Below, piece by piece: positions 1 to 7,756 of a DNA stretch of 9,962 bases. The notes beneath the pieces were generated by a model. The model was not told the DNA's origin. It saw nothing but the letters and a program-made list of their open reading frames with translations, and ran no database searches. Both the position numbers and the translations under genes were made by a program. This DNA comes from Nitrospina sp. (GTDB lineage: Bacteria > Nitrospinota > Nitrospinia > Nitrospinales > Nitrospinaceae). The stretch spans positions 1-9,962 of the forward strand of contig SMVS01000157.1 of NCBI GenBank assembly GCA_004357435.1, in the 5' to 3' direction. Every line of letters begins with the position of its first letter. Within the stretch, counting starts at the first letter, position 1.

Positions 1-681
1 AATCACCGCCGCCGGGTCTTCCCCCCGCAACTCCCCGGTCAACCATTGCGGCTCCGGCCCGGCATCATTGCTTTTAAACAACTCATAACTACGAACCACA
101 CCCGGCCCTGAGAACACACCCTCCAAAGCCACCCTGCCATGTCGCTCGGTTAAAAAACGATGCAATGCTATTGCCTCTGATTGGCGTGGCGGAAAATCGC
201 ATTGCCCGCCTTCGGTTGCCAAGACGATACCAGGTCCCCGCTCTTGAGGAATTAAAAATGACTGCCCCAATCCGGTGCCCGCCGCAATGACAGCGATCTT
301 GCCCTGCGGGTCTGGAACCCCTGCCTGCAAGACCGTCACTTCCGAAGGCTTCAAAAATGGCACTGCGGCGGCCAGCGCCACCAGATCATTGATCAAACAA
401 ACCGCCTCTATAGAAAGCAGGCTCTGCAGACTCTTGACATCCACATCCCAGGGCAAATGGGTCAATTTGCAATGGCCATTCTTTACCGGCCCAGCGACTC
501 CAAAGCAGGCTTTTTCCAGTTCCAGCGGCGGTTGCGTGGCCCCTAAAAACTCCCGAATGACCTCTGCCAGACCGCTGAATTTTCGACTGGGGTAAACAGC
601 GTCCTTAACCAAAGAAGGTCCATCTGGAGTGAACAAGGCCAAGCGGGAATGAGTACCGCCAATATCGCCCACCAGGATCAT
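1..681 (-). CDS. glk: Glucokinase, N-terminal 227 residues (gene cut by window edge)
   Basis: This is an ATP-dependent glucokinase of the E. coli Glk type, a cytoplasmic enzyme that turns glucose into glucose-6-phosphate. I translated it from the minus strand, starting at ATG 681-679; the frame is open to base 1, so the C-terminus is missing. Visible motifs are the N-terminal phosphate loop GDIGGT (5-10), the substrate segment INDL with catalytic-type Asp99, the adenosine-loop motif AGTGLGQ (134-140), EGGQCDF (157-163) and SGPG (191-194). Spacing matches E. coli Glk almost residue for residue: Glu157 and Glu187 fall where the glucose-contacting glutamates are. The oddity is position 160, normally His in EGGH, which here is Gln (codon CAA). 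The gene starts 4 nt after the transaldolase stop with a weak GAG-type ribosome site, so it is the seventh gene of the operon seen here. The family call is secure; the effect of Gln160 is unknown. Confidence 0.95.
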   Translation of the reverse strand, partial: MILVGDIGGTHSRLALFTPDGPSLVKDAVYPSRKFSGLAEVIREFLGATQPPLELEKACFGVAGPVKNGHCKLTHLPWDVDVKSLQSLLSIEAVCLINDLVALAAAVPFLKPSEVTVLQAGVPDPQGKIAVIAAGTGLGQSFLIPQERGPGIVLATEGGQCDFPPRQSEAIALHRFLTERHGRVALEGVFSGPGVVRSYELFKSNDAGPEPQWLTGELRGEDPAAVI

Positions 682-685
682 CCGC

Positions 686-1930
686 TCAACTCAGGAACGA
701 CCTGATACGCTCATCCAGAGCATCCTGATCTTTGGTGAAAGATTGCAATGCCGAATGGGTCATCAAATCATCCAAGCCGACCGATTCCGGCCATTCACTC
801 AACTTGGGAATTTTACCATGGCCCTGAATTTTCCTGAGGTCTGCCTGCGAAAATCGGTGAAAGAGATTGACGCCTTGATCTTCTGCGAGTCGCACCAGAT
901 CCTCGCCGGACATTTGATCCAGCGAATCCCGGCCCACCAAATCATCCACAAATTTTATAAAGCCGTCCTTCACGACCCAGAGGGAAGCCACTTTAGAACC
1001 CCAAAGGTGATCCACATCCACCCCGACCTCGATCTCTGCATTCAAATTACTGCGAATCTGCTCCACTGGCTGGCCCGACTCCTGAAATTCTTGCATCGCC
1101 TTGGGGGGAATGGTTTGGACATCCACGCCCGCCAGACAGGCCACTTGCTCACCATTTCGGATACTGGCCGCTATCAACCGGGTTTGAATAGCGGGAAATT
1201 TCTGCCGAACCTTGAGCAACTCATTTTGGGTGGCCAGAGTCACTTTTTCTCCAATCCCCGCCCCGCTCCCCAAAGCGTTGTCGGCCACCACCGCGTTGAG
1301 ACGTCCCAGGAATACGTTGACAAAATTCGGGTTGGACAATCGAGCGGCAAGATAATTCTGCCGGGCCGAAAATCCCAGCGTAAAATTGACCGGAATGCCC
1401 TCCTTGCGAAGTTGCCGCGCCGAAAGATAACCTTCCGGGGTGAGCGGCACCTTCACCGTAAAATATTCGGGACACACCTTGAAATAACGACGTCCGTAAT
1501 CAAGGGTTCTTGGCAGGTCTCTGGATATGGAAGGATGCAACTCGACACTCACCTTGACCCGAAACTCTGCGACCAGCCTCAGCGCGATGCGGCAATTGAT
1601 GACAAAACCAACTTCCATGACCAGTTCTTCAGGAGACAAGGCGACCTCCTTCAGCTCGTGGATGGTTTCCTTGATGACTTGATCCATCACGCCACTTTGC
1701 ACCACTTGGTTGGCCAGAGTGTTGTTGGTGGTCAAGGCGGTCAACTCTGTCTTCCAAACGGATTGAGCCAACTCAAGATCACCCGTGTCGATCCACAATT
1801 CACTGCCTGACGATTTGAGTTGGGCCAACCGGGGATCACTTTGATATTTCCTGGAAGAACCTGCGGTTCCTATTTTCTGCTGGGCAATTTGATGAACCAA
1901 TTCATCCAATTGCTTGCTGACGGCACTCAT
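686..1930 (-). CDS. tal: Divergent transaldolase (414 aa, extended at both ends)
   Basis: This is a transaldolase-family TIM-barrel protein. Transaldolase moves a dihydroxyacetone unit between sugar phosphates in the non-oxidative pentose phosphate pathway. By eye-alignment to E. coli TalB I place Asp48 in IDTGDL, Asn69 in LTTN, Glu130 in VSVEL, the Schiff-base Lys160 in VKVP, Asn182 and Thr184 in NFTLGFS, Phe207 and Arg210 in VFLGR, and phosphate-binding Ser256 and Arg258 in AASIRN. The Ser that TalB has at position 176 is Asn205 here. Phe207 corresponds to TalB Phe178, which favours transaldolase over fructose-6-phosphate aldolase. The protein is about 100 residues longer than TalB (317 aa), with roughly 35 extra N-terminal residues and an acidic helical C-terminal region after about 305. 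I chose ATG at 1930: AGGGAG lies 6 nt upstream, and TGATG overlaps the pgi stop by one base. A GTG one codon upstream is less likely. The pgi-tal-glk order supports a role in sugar phosphate metabolism. Confidence 0.88.
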   Translation of the reverse strand: MSAVSKQLDELVHQIAQQKIGTAGSSRKYQSDPRLAQLKSSGSELWIDTGDLELAQSVWKTELTALTTNNTLANQVVQSGVMDQVIKETIHELKEVALSPEELVMEVGFVINCRIALRLVAEFRVKVSVELHPSISRDLPRTLDYGRRYFKVCPEYFTVKVPLTPEGYLSARQLRKEGIPVNFTLGFSARQNYLAARLSNPNFVNVFLGRLNAVVADNALGSGAGIGEKVTLATQNELLKVRQKFPAIQTRLIAASIRNGEQVACLAGVDVQTIPPKAMQEFQESGQPVEQIRSNLNAEIEVGVDVDHLWGSKVASLWVVKDGFIKFVDDLVGRDSLDQMSGEDLVRLAEDQGVNLFHRFSQADLRKIQGHGKIPKLSEWPESVGLDDLMTHSALQSFTKDQDALDERIRSFLS

Positions 1931-3249
1931 CACAGACTCCCTTTTTCGTATCCTGGTTTATTGAGCAATTCGAACATATTCTTTTTATAAAACTCCACCC
2001 CCGGCTGATCGAATGGGTTGACTCCCATAAGATAACCCGAAAGCGCAATGGCACGCTCAAAAAAGTAAAACAATTGCCCCAGAGAATGCGGAGAGCGGTC
2101 GGGAACCGTGAGGGTCATATTGGGAACTTCGCCTTTCAAATGGGCCTGAGCCGTACCATGGTAAGCTTTATCGTTGACAAAATCCAGGCTCTTGCCGGCC
2201 AGGTAATTGAGTCCGTCAGCATCTTGATCTAACCGGGGCACTGCCAGCGAACGATCTGATTTTCCGATTAACAAAAACGTCTCAAAAATGATCCGGTTGC
2301 CCTCCTGCACCCACTGCCCCAGCGAATGCAAATCGGTGGTGTATTCGACGGAAGCCGGGAAAATCCCCTGACCATTTTTGCCTTCACTTTCGCCGGCAAG
2401 CTGTTGCCACCATGCCAATACATATTTTAACGCCGGATGAAACGAGGCCATCACTTCAATCACCTTGCCCTTGGAATAAAGCCGGTTGCGGATAGCCGCA
2501 TAGCGGTAGGCGATATTGTTTTCAATTTTGGAGGTTTTCGATGAACGTTCCTCCCAATTCCGGGCGCCCGCCAGCAATGCCTCAATATCCACCCCGGCCA
2601 CCGCAATCGGAAGCAGGCCCACCGGGGTCAACACCGAGTATCGACCCCCGACATTGCCGGGAATCACGAACGACTGATACCCCTCGGCATCGGCCAACTC
2701 ACGCAGGGCCCCCCGGCTTTGATCGGTGGTCACCGTGATTCGTTTCTGCGCGCCGGACCGACCGTACTTATTTTCAAGAGCCTGTTTGAGGAACCGAAAG
2801 GCGATTGCCGGTTCCGTGGTGGTTCCGGATTTTGAAATCACGTTGATACAAACTTCTTTATCCGCTATCACTTCCAAGAGATCGGCCAAATAATCTGAAC
2901 TGATATTTTGCCCGGCGAAATAAATTTGTGGAAATTTCGGGGTGGCGAGTTGATTGTGAAAAAAATTGCGGGAAAATGTGATGGCCGCCCGCGCGCCCAG
3001 ATAGGACCCGCCAATGCCGATACTGATAAAAGCTTCACACTGATCTTTGATCCGGTCGGCGCATTTTTGAATGGACGCCAACGCTGTGGTTTGCGAGGGC
3101 AAGTGAAGCCAACCCAGGTAATCACTGCCTTCCCCCAACCCCTTCTCCAGAGATTCATGAAGACTGTCAATCCTTCCCTGAAGAGCCTGCATATCTTGCT
3201 CAGACACAAAGGGCAGAATATTATCGAAATTCAGATCGAGAGAATCCAT
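1930..3249 (-). CDS. pgi: Glucose-6-phosphate isomerase
   Basis: This enzyme interconverts glucose-6-phosphate and fructose-6-phosphate in the cytoplasm. At 439 aa it belongs to the shorter bacterial PGI form (Bacillus-like, about 450 aa), not the E. coli form of about 550 aa. Sugar isomerase motifs appear in order: GIGGSYLGARA (78-88), SKSGTTTEPA (139-148) for phosphate binding, GGRYSVLTPVG (201-211), the signature around GESEGKNGQG with Glu287, TTDLHSLGQ with His308, and the C-terminal NPFDQPGVEFYKK with the lysine pair 422-423. Glu287, His308 and one of the lysines match the expected catalytic base, ring-opening His and Lys. The gene starts 21 nt after the SPOR gene stop. No good Shine-Dalgarno is visible before ATG 3249, so translation may depend partly on coupling. 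It overlaps tal by one base. The sequence looks complete and intact. Confidence 0.97.
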   Translation of the reverse strand: MDSLDLNFDNILPFVSEQDMQALQGRIDSLHESLEKGLGEGSDYLGWLHLPSQTTALASIQKCADRIKDQCEAFISIGIGGSYLGARAAITFSRNFFHNQLATPKFPQIYFAGQNISSDYLADLLEVIADKEVCINVISKSGTTTEPAIAFRFLKQALENKYGRSGAQKRITVTTDQSRGALRELADAEGYQSFVIPGNVGGRYSVLTPVGLLPIAVAGVDIEALLAGARNWEERSSKTSKIENNIAYRYAAIRNRLYSKGKVIEVMASFHPALKYVLAWWQQLAGESEGKNGQGIFPASVEYTTDLHSLGQWVQEGNRIIFETFLLIGKSDRSLAVPRLDQDADGLNYLAGKSLDFVNDKAYHGTAQAHLKGEVPNMTLTVPDRSPHSLGQLFYFFERAIALSGYLMGVNPFDQPGVEFYKKNMFELLNKPGYEKGSL

Positions 3250-3270
3250 AGTCTTGAGCCCACGGTGAAA

Positions 3271-4815
3271 TCATTTACCGGTTTTGGTTTTAGATGCGGG
3301 AACATTCAGCGCGATAATAAAATAGTTTTTTATGATTTTATTCTCCATCAATCGACGGGCCAACTGTTCCGCTTCACTTTTGGTGAAAAATTTACCCAAA
3401 CGGATTTTATACCAATATCCTCCGGAAATCCTTTGCGTTTTCAAAACATAAACCGCTTCAACCTTATTCTTTTTCAGTTTACTGACGATGCTGTCGGCCT
3501 GACGTTTTTTAGTCACCGCCGCAATCTGAATAGTATGGATTTGAGAACCCGGCCCTGTTCTGACTTCCGGAATACTTTGTTGAGGCTTTTCTTCGGACCG
3601 TTGTGAAAAACCCCCGTCCAAGGAAAAGAGGCCCCAGACCAAAAGTCCACCCAGGCTTAGAAAAGCGATCAATTTCATCGGGGTGGAAATGGCGCCCACT
3701 TTATCCAGACCCTCAAAAATTTTAAAAACTATTTTTCTGGACCCTTCAAGAAGGGAATTCCAAAAATCGGCAATCGATTGCCCCAGAATCCGGGTGAGGG
3801 GCCGTGAAATCCCGGAGCGCATTTTCTCGCGGCTCAGGCTTCGCTTATCTCCACGACGAAATAATTTCACCTTCTGCCATCGTTCCTGAAGTTGCTGATG
3901 ACTGAATTGTTCGGTCAAACGGACCTTGGAGTTTTCCGCCAGATTATTAAACACCGCCTGACAATCATCATGCAAAATCGGATCGGAAAATTGAAATCGC
4001 TGATCGAGATAACACTCCGAAACCAGCGATTCTATAGTCTCTTTTTGCTCGGGTGCGGCATGACTCAAGGCTTTCAGAAAAAATTTCGCCGCAAAACAGT
4101 CTTTCCTCTTTTTTGCCACGAGAATGGGAAGCAAAAAAACAACAATATTTTTCGATAATGGAGACCCCGCCGCCAAGGCTTCAAGAAATACCGGTTCGGT
4201 CTTGTTGCTGTATTCATTTTTATGGAGAAAGATCCCTGCCAAATGATCCACCAGCGCCAGATCTTGATAATTATCGGCTTTCAGCATGACCAGCAGGAGG
4301 TCCAATTCATTGGCATTCAAGCTCTCCTTTTGGGTCAATAGAGAGGCCAACACACTACGAAATTTAGTCTGACGGGTGTCCTGCAAAAATGCCTTCAAAT
4401 AAATATTGAGAGCTCTTTCATCCTCGCGCCCATTATTCAGCAGATAGTTGGCGTATTCCTGGATGACCTGCCGTCTTAAGCGGTTTCCTTTGGCGGGTAA
4501 AAAATAAGAAGACTCGGTGAAACGGATCAATCTATCAAAAATCTCGATAATATTTTTTCCAGGTTCCTGATAATCGATGCGCTTGATTTCCTCAACGGCT
4601 TTGTAGAACTGAAAATCTCCGAACACTCCGTAAACTACAAAGCCAAAAAACAGGCTCATTAAGCCCAAGGCGACCTTGATCACGGTGTCGTCGAAGACCA
4701 CTCCCGGAAGCGCGATTTCATGGAAGAAAAAAAGGATAGCGTAGCCCAGGGTGAACAACAGGAAAAAGGCAACCCCAAAACGGGCCAGATAATATTTAAA
4801 ACTCTGATAAACCAT
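3271..4815 (-). CDS. Three-TM membrane protein with cytoplasmic helical domain and C-terminal SPOR domain
   Basis: This 514-aa inner-membrane protein has an unusual build. Hydrophobic segments lie at about 13-31 and 45-66, forming a hairpin, and at about 382-399. Between TM2 and TM3 is a charged, mostly alpha-helical stretch of about 315 residues that looks repeat-like (TPR/HEAT style), ending in a very basic patch around RRGDKRSLSREKMR. After TM3 comes a Ser/Pro/Gln linker and then a SPOR-like domain (about 426-504; HTIQIAAV start, GGYWYKIRLGKF core, SEAEQLARRL helix). SPOR domains bind peptidoglycan strands lacking stem peptides. With a positive N-terminus inside, three TMs put the central domain in the cytoplasm and the SPOR domain in the periplasm, as that function needs. 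I chose ATG 4815, with AGGGAG 4 nt upstream, over an ATG 51 nt earlier. The gene overlaps the PBP gene by 20 bp, suggesting coupled translation. SPOR call likely; the central domain is unrecognised. Confidence 0.82.
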   Translation of the reverse strand: MVYQSFKYYLARFGVAFFLLFTLGYAILFFFHEIALPGVVFDDTVIKVALGLMSLFFGFVVYGVFGDFQFYKAVEEIKRIDYQEPGKNIIEIFDRLIRFTESSYFLPAKGNRLRRQVIQEYANYLLNNGREDERALNIYLKAFLQDTRQTKFRSVLASLLTQKESLNANELDLLLVMLKADNYQDLALVDHLAGIFLHKNEYSNKTEPVFLEALAAGSPLSKNIVVFLLPILVAKKRKDCFAAKFFLKALSHAAPEQKETIESLVSECYLDQRFQFSDPILHDDCQAVFNNLAENSKVRLTEQFSHQQLQERWQKVKLFRRGDKRSLSREKMRSGISRPLTRILGQSIADFWNSLLEGSRKIVFKIFEGLDKVGAISTPMKLIAFLSLGGLLVWGLFSLDGGFSQRSEEKPQQSIPEVRTGPGSQIHTIQIAAVTKKRQADSIVSKLKKNKVEAVYVLKTQRISGGYWYKIRLGKFFTKSEAEQLARRLMENKIIKNYFIIALNVPASKTKTGK

Positions 4816-6853
4816 TGAGCTCCCTGGGAAAGGTGACCCCGGACTGACCCTCAAGTTCTGTCCCAAGAAGATCGGTCTCGATAGGTCGCGGCAAAGTCAA
4901 CACGACTTCTTCTTTCACGGCCACATTGAGTTTTCCGGAGGTGTCTGAATTCGCCAGGAATCCTGTACGGAAATCCACATCAGCAAACCGAATGCCTTGC
5001 GGAACCGGAAAATTTGCCGGGCTTTTCCCCTCCAAAACTTTTTTCATCAATTGAGCCCAGATCGGAGCGGCGACTCTGGAACCGGTCAGCCCTTTGCCGT
5101 TCTTGTCGATCATTGAATTATTATTGTCGTAGCCGACCCACACGGAAGAGGAATAATCCTTGGTGAACCCGTTGAACCAGCCATCTTTGAAATCGTTCGA
5201 GGTGCCGGTCTTGCCTCCCGCAGGATGCTTGAATCCCAGCCGGCGGATCACCCGCCCACTGCCGCCGTCCACCACGCCCCGCATCATGTCCAACAACGGG
5301 TAAATGGTTTTGGCCGAAAACCGCTGAACGCCATAATAAAAATGCTCATAAATGGGCTTGCCGCGGTAGTCTTCGATCCTCTGGATGAAATAAGGCTCAT
5401 TCAGTATGCCCAAATTGGCGATCACGCTGTACACCCCGGCCATTTCAAGGGACGAGACTCCCGAGGTTCCCAGAGCCAGGGAAAGGTTGTCTCCCAGGGG
5501 ACTAACGATCCCCAATTGGCGGGCGGTTTTAATCACACGGCGCGGGGTGAGTTCATACACCATTTTGGCGGAGATGACATTTATGGAACTCATCAACGCC
5601 TTTTTCAAAATAACGGGACCGTAATATTTTCCGTTAAAATTTTGAGGCTCCCAAGGTTGAGATCCCGGGATTAGAAACGTCGTCGGTTCATCCACGATGG
5701 AAGAAGCCGGCGACAGCCCAAGGTTTTCCATGGCCGACAGGTAAACCACCGGTTTAAAAGAAGACCCCGGCAACCGGTTGTTGGAAACTGCCCGGTTGAA
5801 CTGGCTTTCCGAAAACTTCCGCCCGCCCAGCAACACCCGCACCGCTCCGGTTTTGTTTTCCAGAACGACCACCGCGACCTGCAACTTGGACGGGGCTTCC
5901 TTTTTCTCCATAATTCTATCCAAGGATTTCAAATGCCTTTCCGCGGCTTGGTAGGCGAAGGATTGATACCGGGAGTCCAGAGTCGTAAAAACTTTCAGCC
6001 CGCCAAAATGGACAAATTCCTTGCCATATTGTTTCTCCATCCGTTGGATCACAAAGTTAATGAAGTATTGATTGGAATTGGAAATTTTAATGGGCGCCGC
6101 TAAAGCGAGGTCTGACCGAGTGGCCTCGTGCATTTCAGAAAAACCGATGAAGTTGGATTTCTTCATGCGTTTCAAAACGGTTTCGGCGCGCCGCATAGCC
6201 CGGTCAAAGTTAGAAAACGGGTTGGCGCTGTTCGGAGAATTGGGCAGTCCTGCCAACATGGCCGCCTGCAGGAGGGTCAAATCCTTGGCCCGCCGGCCAA
6301 AGTACACTTGGGCGGCTTCCTCCACGCCATAAGCGCCGCTCCCAAAATAAACCTGGTTGCAGTAGGCTTCCAATATTTCATCTTTGGAAAAAGTCGCCTC
6401 CATTTGCACGGCGACCAGGAGCTCTTTTATTTTGCGAACCCAATTACGTTCGAAGGAAAAGAACAAATTTTTTGACAATTGCTGAGTGAGTGTACTGCCC
6501 CCCTGCCTGATCCGCCTTTCCTTTATATTTTGATACAGGGCTCGCAACAAACCCACCGGATCGACGCCGCTGTGTGAATAAAAACGCGTGTCTTCCACCG
6601 CAATGATGGCTTTTGTGAAATAAGGATGGATGTCCTCCAGGGGGACCGGGTGCCTTTGGCCGAGGATTTTAACCACATCGCCATTGGCGGAATATATTTC
6701 CGTGGGCAGACTGAGATTGATCTGTTCCAAACTGTCCGGAAGTTGCGGCAGGTCCTCGCGCACCCAGAGATACATTCCAATCAACGACAATGAGAATGCC
6801 AGGAGCAAGGCATACAATGCAAAAAGAGATGTTTCGACGAAACGCCGGATCAA
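4796..6853 (-). CDS. Class A penicillin-binding protein (PBP1A/1B type), bifunctional peptidoglycan synthase
   Basis: This 685-aa protein polymerises lipid II into glycan strands and cross-links stem peptides. An N-terminal membrane anchor spans about 9-30, with the rest in the periplasm. The GT51 glycosyltransferase domain (about 50-230) shows EDTRFYSHSGVD with catalytic Glu87, GGSTLTQQLSKN (118-129), KIKELLVAVQME (141-152) and KDEILEAYCNQVYFG (157-171). The transpeptidase domain has SSFK with nucleophile Ser364 and Lys367, the SIN motif (423-425) and KTG (548-550), so both active sites look intact. The C-terminal tail after about 610 resembles other PBP1A-like proteins. The start codon is TTG at 6853, chosen because AAGGAG sits 7 nt upstream and the next Met (27) would remove most of the anchor. 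Upstream is an unrecognised membrane protein, 11 nt away; downstream the SPOR gene overlaps by 20 bp. I cannot say from sequence whether it is closer to PBP1a or PBP1b, so no symbol is given. Confidence 0.95.
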   Translation of the reverse strand: MIRRFVETSLFALYALLLAFSLSLIGMYLWVREDLPQLPDSLEQINLSLPTEIYSANGDVVKILGQRHPVPLEDIHPYFTKAIIAVEDTRFYSHSGVDPVGLLRALYQNIKERRIRQGGSTLTQQLSKNLFFSFERNWVRKIKELLVAVQMEATFSKDEILEAYCNQVYFGSGAYGVEEAAQVYFGRRAKDLTLLQAAMLAGLPNSPNSANPFSNFDRAMRRAETVLKRMKKSNFIGFSEMHEATRSDLALAAPIKISNSNQYFINFVIQRMEKQYGKEFVHFGGLKVFTTLDSRYQSFAYQAAERHLKSLDRIMEKKEAPSKLQVAVVVLENKTGAVRVLLGGRKFSESQFNRAVSNNRLPGSSFKPVVYLSAMENLGLSPASSIVDEPTTFLIPGSQPWEPQNFNGKYYGPVILKKALMSSINVISAKMVYELTPRRVIKTARQLGIVSPLGDNLSLALGTSGVSSLEMAGVYSVIANLGILNEPYFIQRIEDYRGKPIYEHFYYGVQRFSAKTIYPLLDMMRGVVDGGSGRVIRRLGFKHPAGGKTGTSNDFKDGWFNGFTKDYSSSVWVGYDNNNSMIDKNGKGLTGSRVAAPIWAQLMKKVLEGKSPANFPVPQGIRFADVDFRTGFLANSDTSGKLNVAVKEEVVLTLPRPIETDLLGTELEGQSGVTFPRELNGLSEF
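4820..4825 (-). promoter_or_regulatory. Ribosome binding site deciding the SPOR-gene start
   Basis: AGGGAG lies 4 nt before ATG 4815 and inside the end of the PBP gene. It is the reason for rejecting the longer reading frame that begins at 4866. The residues the longer form would add are Pro/Ser-rich and lie ahead of a normal basic N-terminus (MVYQSFKYYLARF). Confidence 0.6.
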
Positions 6854-6860
6854 TGAATTT

Positions 6861-6866
6861 CTCCTT
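6861..6866 (-). promoter_or_regulatory. Ribosome binding site supporting the TTG start of the PBP gene
   Basis: AAGGAG is positioned 7 nt before TTG 6853. Its first two bases are part of the TAA stop of the preceding gene. It is the strongest Shine-Dalgarno sequence near this start and makes the non-ATG initiation credible. Confidence 0.7.
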
Positions 6867-7752
6867 AAAAATCACCCAAGGCGGTGAGCGAGTCCATGAG
6901 GTTTTCTGAAGAGGGCCGTTCGATTTGAGAAAGCATGTTGTTCGCCACCGCTTGTGGGACCGAAACCAAAAGTGTGTGGGTATCAAAATCGCTTTGGTAT
7001 TCGATCCCCAGCAGGATTCGCGCCGACCCGGAGGTGGATTCGGCTTTCACTCCAACCCGGTTCACTTGAAGATTTTTACCCAGGAACCACTGGGGATCAG
7101 GAAACAATGCCGATTGGGTCAGCGGATCCAGGGTTTTCAAGACCTGGAGAAACTCCGCAGTTGGATAAATTCTTTCAGGGTCAAAACCCAAGTCATCCAA
7201 CCTTCCCTTCTCAACATTGCGAAAGGACTCGATGTCCTCCAGATTGTCAACGGCTACAAATTTTTCCTGAATCGGGAAATTCTGGCCGTCGACAAAGCTG
7301 ATGGTTATCCATTGACCAAAACGCGATAGCAAAACCCGTTTCCAATTATTATGGGAGTCAATTTCGAGTAAATCATAGGGGGATATAATTTGACGCGCCC
7401 ACGGGCCCGGAAAATCATAATAAAGCTCCAGAAACTTTTGCCGGGAAATCAGTTGCGGAAAGGAAGGCGTGAGATTGTCAAAAAGTTCATTGAAAGTTTG
7501 CAGGGACTCGGTCGACTGCTCCTGCAAATTCAAACCGGAAAGGAGAGACTTGATTTTTTTCTGGGCCACAATTTTCTCACGGTCCCGTTCCCAGACCCGC
7601 CCCAATTGCGGCCGACTTTGATTCTCCCATTTCAGATAGTGGCCCACCCCGCGCTCGAAAATATGTCCGAAAAATTCCAGAACCAGCAACAGGATCAGGA
7701 CCGACAGGAAAACCACCACATTCAGATTTCCCCAAATCCCCGATTTTCTCAA
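6865..7752 (-). CDS. Unrecognised single-pass membrane protein, 295 aa
   Basis: I do not recognise this family. The protein starts MRKSGIWGNLN, followed by one strong hydrophobic helix (about 11-29, rich in V, L, F), which reads as a signal anchor. A charged helical stem follows (about 40-90, many E/K/R/Q), then a mixed domain with aromatic patches such as LELYYDFPGPW (108-118), NNWKRVLLSRFGQW (135-148) and DPQWFLGKNLQVNRVGV (219-235). The most likely topology puts the bulk in the periplasm, but basic residues after the helix make this uncertain. No lipobox and no Cys are seen. The only workable start is TTG 7752, since a stop codon lies just upstream in frame and no Met follows until near the C-terminus. 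It starts 4 nt after the XRE gene stop and ends 11 nt before the class A PBP. A PBP partner or cell-envelope role is inferred from position only. Confidence 0.8.
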   Translation of the reverse strand: MRKSGIWGNLNVVVFLSVLILLLVLEFFGHIFERGVGHYLKWENQSRPQLGRVWERDREKIVAQKKIKSLLSGLNLQEQSTESLQTFNELFDNLTPSFPQLISRQKFLELYYDFPGPWARQIISPYDLLEIDSHNNWKRVLLSRFGQWITISFVDGQNFPIQEKFVAVDNLEDIESFRNVEKGRLDDLGFDPERIYPTAEFLQVLKTLDPLTQSALFPDPQWFLGKNLQVNRVGVKAESTSGSARILLGIEYQSDFDTHTLLVSVPQAVANNMLSQIERPSSENLMDSLTALGDF

Positions 7753-7756
7753 GGCA

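Noticed and set aside
743..1810. Long open frame (355 codons) antisense to the transaldolase
   Set aside because: It is fully covered by a well-supported gene on the other strand, reads as a His/Gln/Arg-rich mirror of that codon use, and has no recognisable motif or ribosome site.
1931..1933. GTG start for transaldolase one codon upstream
   Set aside because: The ATG at 1930 has better spacing from AGGGAG and forms a typical TGATG stop-start overlap.
2908..3606. 232-codon plus-strand frame across the pgi/SPOR junction
   Set aside because: It spans parts of two real minus-strand genes and resembles no family.
4816..4866. Longer N-terminus for the SPOR protein (start at 4866)
   Set aside because: The extra 17 residues overlap the PBP gene by 71 bp, have no good ribosome site and precede a normal basic N-terminus at 4815.
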